Shown here in pieces: positions 6,858-7,493 of a stretch of DNA of 7,493 nt. Origin of the DNA: an uncultured Clostridia bacterium (GTDB taxonomy: Bacteria; Bacillota; Clostridia; TANB77; CAG-508); assembly GCA_948875265.1 (NCBI GenBank), contig CAQRYF010000067.1:1-7493 (forward strand), in the 5' to 3' direction. Both the position numbers and the translations under genes were made by a program. Each line of letters begins with the position of its first letter. Within the stretch, counting starts at the first letter, position 1. The notes beneath the pieces were generated by a model, which saw only the letters and a program-made list of their open reading frames with translations, did not search any database and was not told the DNA's origin.

Positions 6858-6888
6858 ATATAAAGAAAATCAAGAAAGGTCTAGTAAA

Positions 6889-7355
6889 ATGAAAATAGGT
6901 TTTACAATTGGAAAATTTGCTCCATTGCACAAACGGACATCAATATTTAATTGAAAAAGGCTTAAAAGAAATGGAAAAATTCTATGTTGTTTTATATGAA
7001 ACAAATGTTACAAAAATACCACTAGAAACAAGAGCAAATTGGATAAAAGAATTATATCCAAAAGTTAATATAATCTATGCTAAAAATCCACCAAATCAAT
7101 ATGGGCTAGATGAAGAAAGTGTAAAAATACAAACAGATTATTTAAAAAAAATAATTAATGGAATTCGGAGTAACACATTTTTATAATAGCGAGCCATATG
7201 GCAAATTTGTGGCAAGAGATTTAGAAATTCAAGAAGTTCAAGTAGATAGAAAAAGAGAAAAATATCCAATTAGTGGCACAATTCTTCGTAATAATATTAC
7301 AGAAAATGAAAATTATATTGAAAAAATAGTATATAAAGATATGAAAGAGGCTTAA
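6889..7355 (+). CDS. NadR-like nicotinamide-nucleotide adenylyltransferase, read through two +1 shifts at CGG codons
   Basis: Three frames join into one 154-residue nucleotidyltransferase of the NadR/NMNAT type, which joins NMN and ATP to form NAD in the cytosol. Frame one (6889-6933) encodes MKIGFTIGKFAPLHK, then an in-frame CGG at 6934. Skipping its C gives GHQYL and completes the nucleotide-binding motif HKGH (14-17). Frame two (6935-7165) runs to a second in-frame CGG at 7166. Skipping its C gives GVTHFYNSEPYG, the family SEPYG segment. Frame three (7167-7355) carries the C-terminal ISGTILR motif (127-133). Without the shifts, translation stops after 21 residues at TGA 6952-6954. No kinase or DNA-binding domain is attached, so it is a stand-alone NMNAT domain rather than full NadR. 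Ribosome binding site AAAGG lies 9 nt before the ATG. Motifs are otherwise fully kept. Alternatives are a recently inactivated gene or sequencing errors. The family assignment is secure; functional status is open. Confidence 0.85.
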
Positions 7356-7400
7356 ATGAACTCTACTTTTTGGGGTATAGTTCATAAAAACCTCTTTTTT
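7344..7400 (+). terminator. Nested-hairpin intrinsic terminator after the adenylyltransferase
   Basis: An inner stem pairs 7356-7366 with 7375-7385 (ATGAACT with AGTTCAT, one mismatch inside). An outer stem pairs AAAGAGG (7344-7350) with CCTCTTT (7391-7397), followed by further T residues to 7401. The outer left arm includes the last codons of the gene, and the stop TAA is at 7353-7355. The U-tract directly after the outer stem makes a terminator likely. Confidence 0.7.
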
Positions 7401-7408
7401 TATAGGAA

Positions 7409-7493
7409 ATGGCCATACAACAAAAACACATTCTACATAAATTTGCTAAAGCAAATTTGGAAGAAGAACAAAGACAGAGCATGAAAAGTTATC
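7409..7493 (+). CDS. Possible start of a small protein gene (partial, right edge)
   Basis: An ATG at 7409 opens a frame with no stop to the window end (28 codons, beginning MAIQQKHILHKFAKANLEEE). The predicted peptide is charged and helical-looking, but I do not recognise it. Support is weak. The only AGGA (7404-7407) is too close to the ATG to act as a normal ribosome binding site, no promoter follows the preceding terminator, and the stretch contains a perfect 8-bp palindrome (7439-7446 with 7451-7458). It could equally be non-coding. Confidence 0.25.
   Translation, partial: MAIQQKHILHKFAKANLEEEQRQSMKSY
7439..7458. repeat. Perfect 8-bp inverted repeat with TAAA loop
   Basis: AAATTTGC (7439-7446) and GCAAATTT (7451-7458) flank a TAAA loop. 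No T-run follows on either side, so it is not an obvious terminator. It could be a protein-binding site, an RNA hairpin, or chance within a coding sequence. Confidence 0.5.

Noticed and set aside
7439..7458. Palindrome as a CRISPR repeat or terminator
   Set aside because: It is a single copy with no spacer array, and no T-run follows on either strand.

Overview
This is a strongly AT-rich, low-GC bacterial chromosome segment. It most resembles a Bacillota (Firmicutes, Clostridia-like) genome. The signs are an rRNA operon end in the order 23S-5S-tRNA-Asn with an encoded CCA, canonical sigma-A promoters, strong GGAGG-type ribosome binding sites, and a BceAB-type transporter with a BceR-like operator. 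The species cannot be named from the window alone.

Layout: The window opens with the last ~125 nt of 23S rRNA. A ~200-nt AT-rich spacer with its own consensus promoter follows, then 5S rRNA, tRNA-Asn(GTT) and an intrinsic terminator (1-600). Next is a broken remnant of a Fic-family gene (612-1032) that carries a frameshift and lacks the catalytic core, then an intact Cof-type HAD phosphatase (1090-1833). A well-formed regulatory region (1873-1972) holds a TTACA-N4-TGTAA operator, an extra half-site, a consensus promoter and a strong ribosome binding site. It drives a BceAB-type ABC transporter: ATPase at 1980-2747 and 10-TM permease at 2737-4837. No sensor kinase or response regulator lies in the window. 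Two further single-gene units follow, each with its own promoter: a membrane-anchored WG-repeat protein containing a 39-bp tandem duplication (4962-6773), and a NadR-like nicotinamide-nucleotide adenylyltransferase (6889-7355). Two identical 33-bp palindromes sit at the 3' ends of the permease and WG-repeat genes. The right edge may hold the start of another small gene.

Main observation: the permease and the adenylyltransferase are interrupted by three +1 frameshifts, at 2878, 6934 and 7166. All three have the same form: an in-frame CGG codon followed by A or T, where skipping the single C restores a GGN glycine codon and the conserved protein. Apart from these points the genes look intact: family motifs are preserved and the promoters and ribosome binding sites are good. 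I found no other in-frame CGG codon in the window, although CGG occurs across codon boundaries without any frame break. Possible explanations are +1 recoding or quadruplet decoding at an unassigned or unreadable CGG codon, or a systematic sequencing artefact. The first would be a new decoding phenomenon and is the most important thing to check here.
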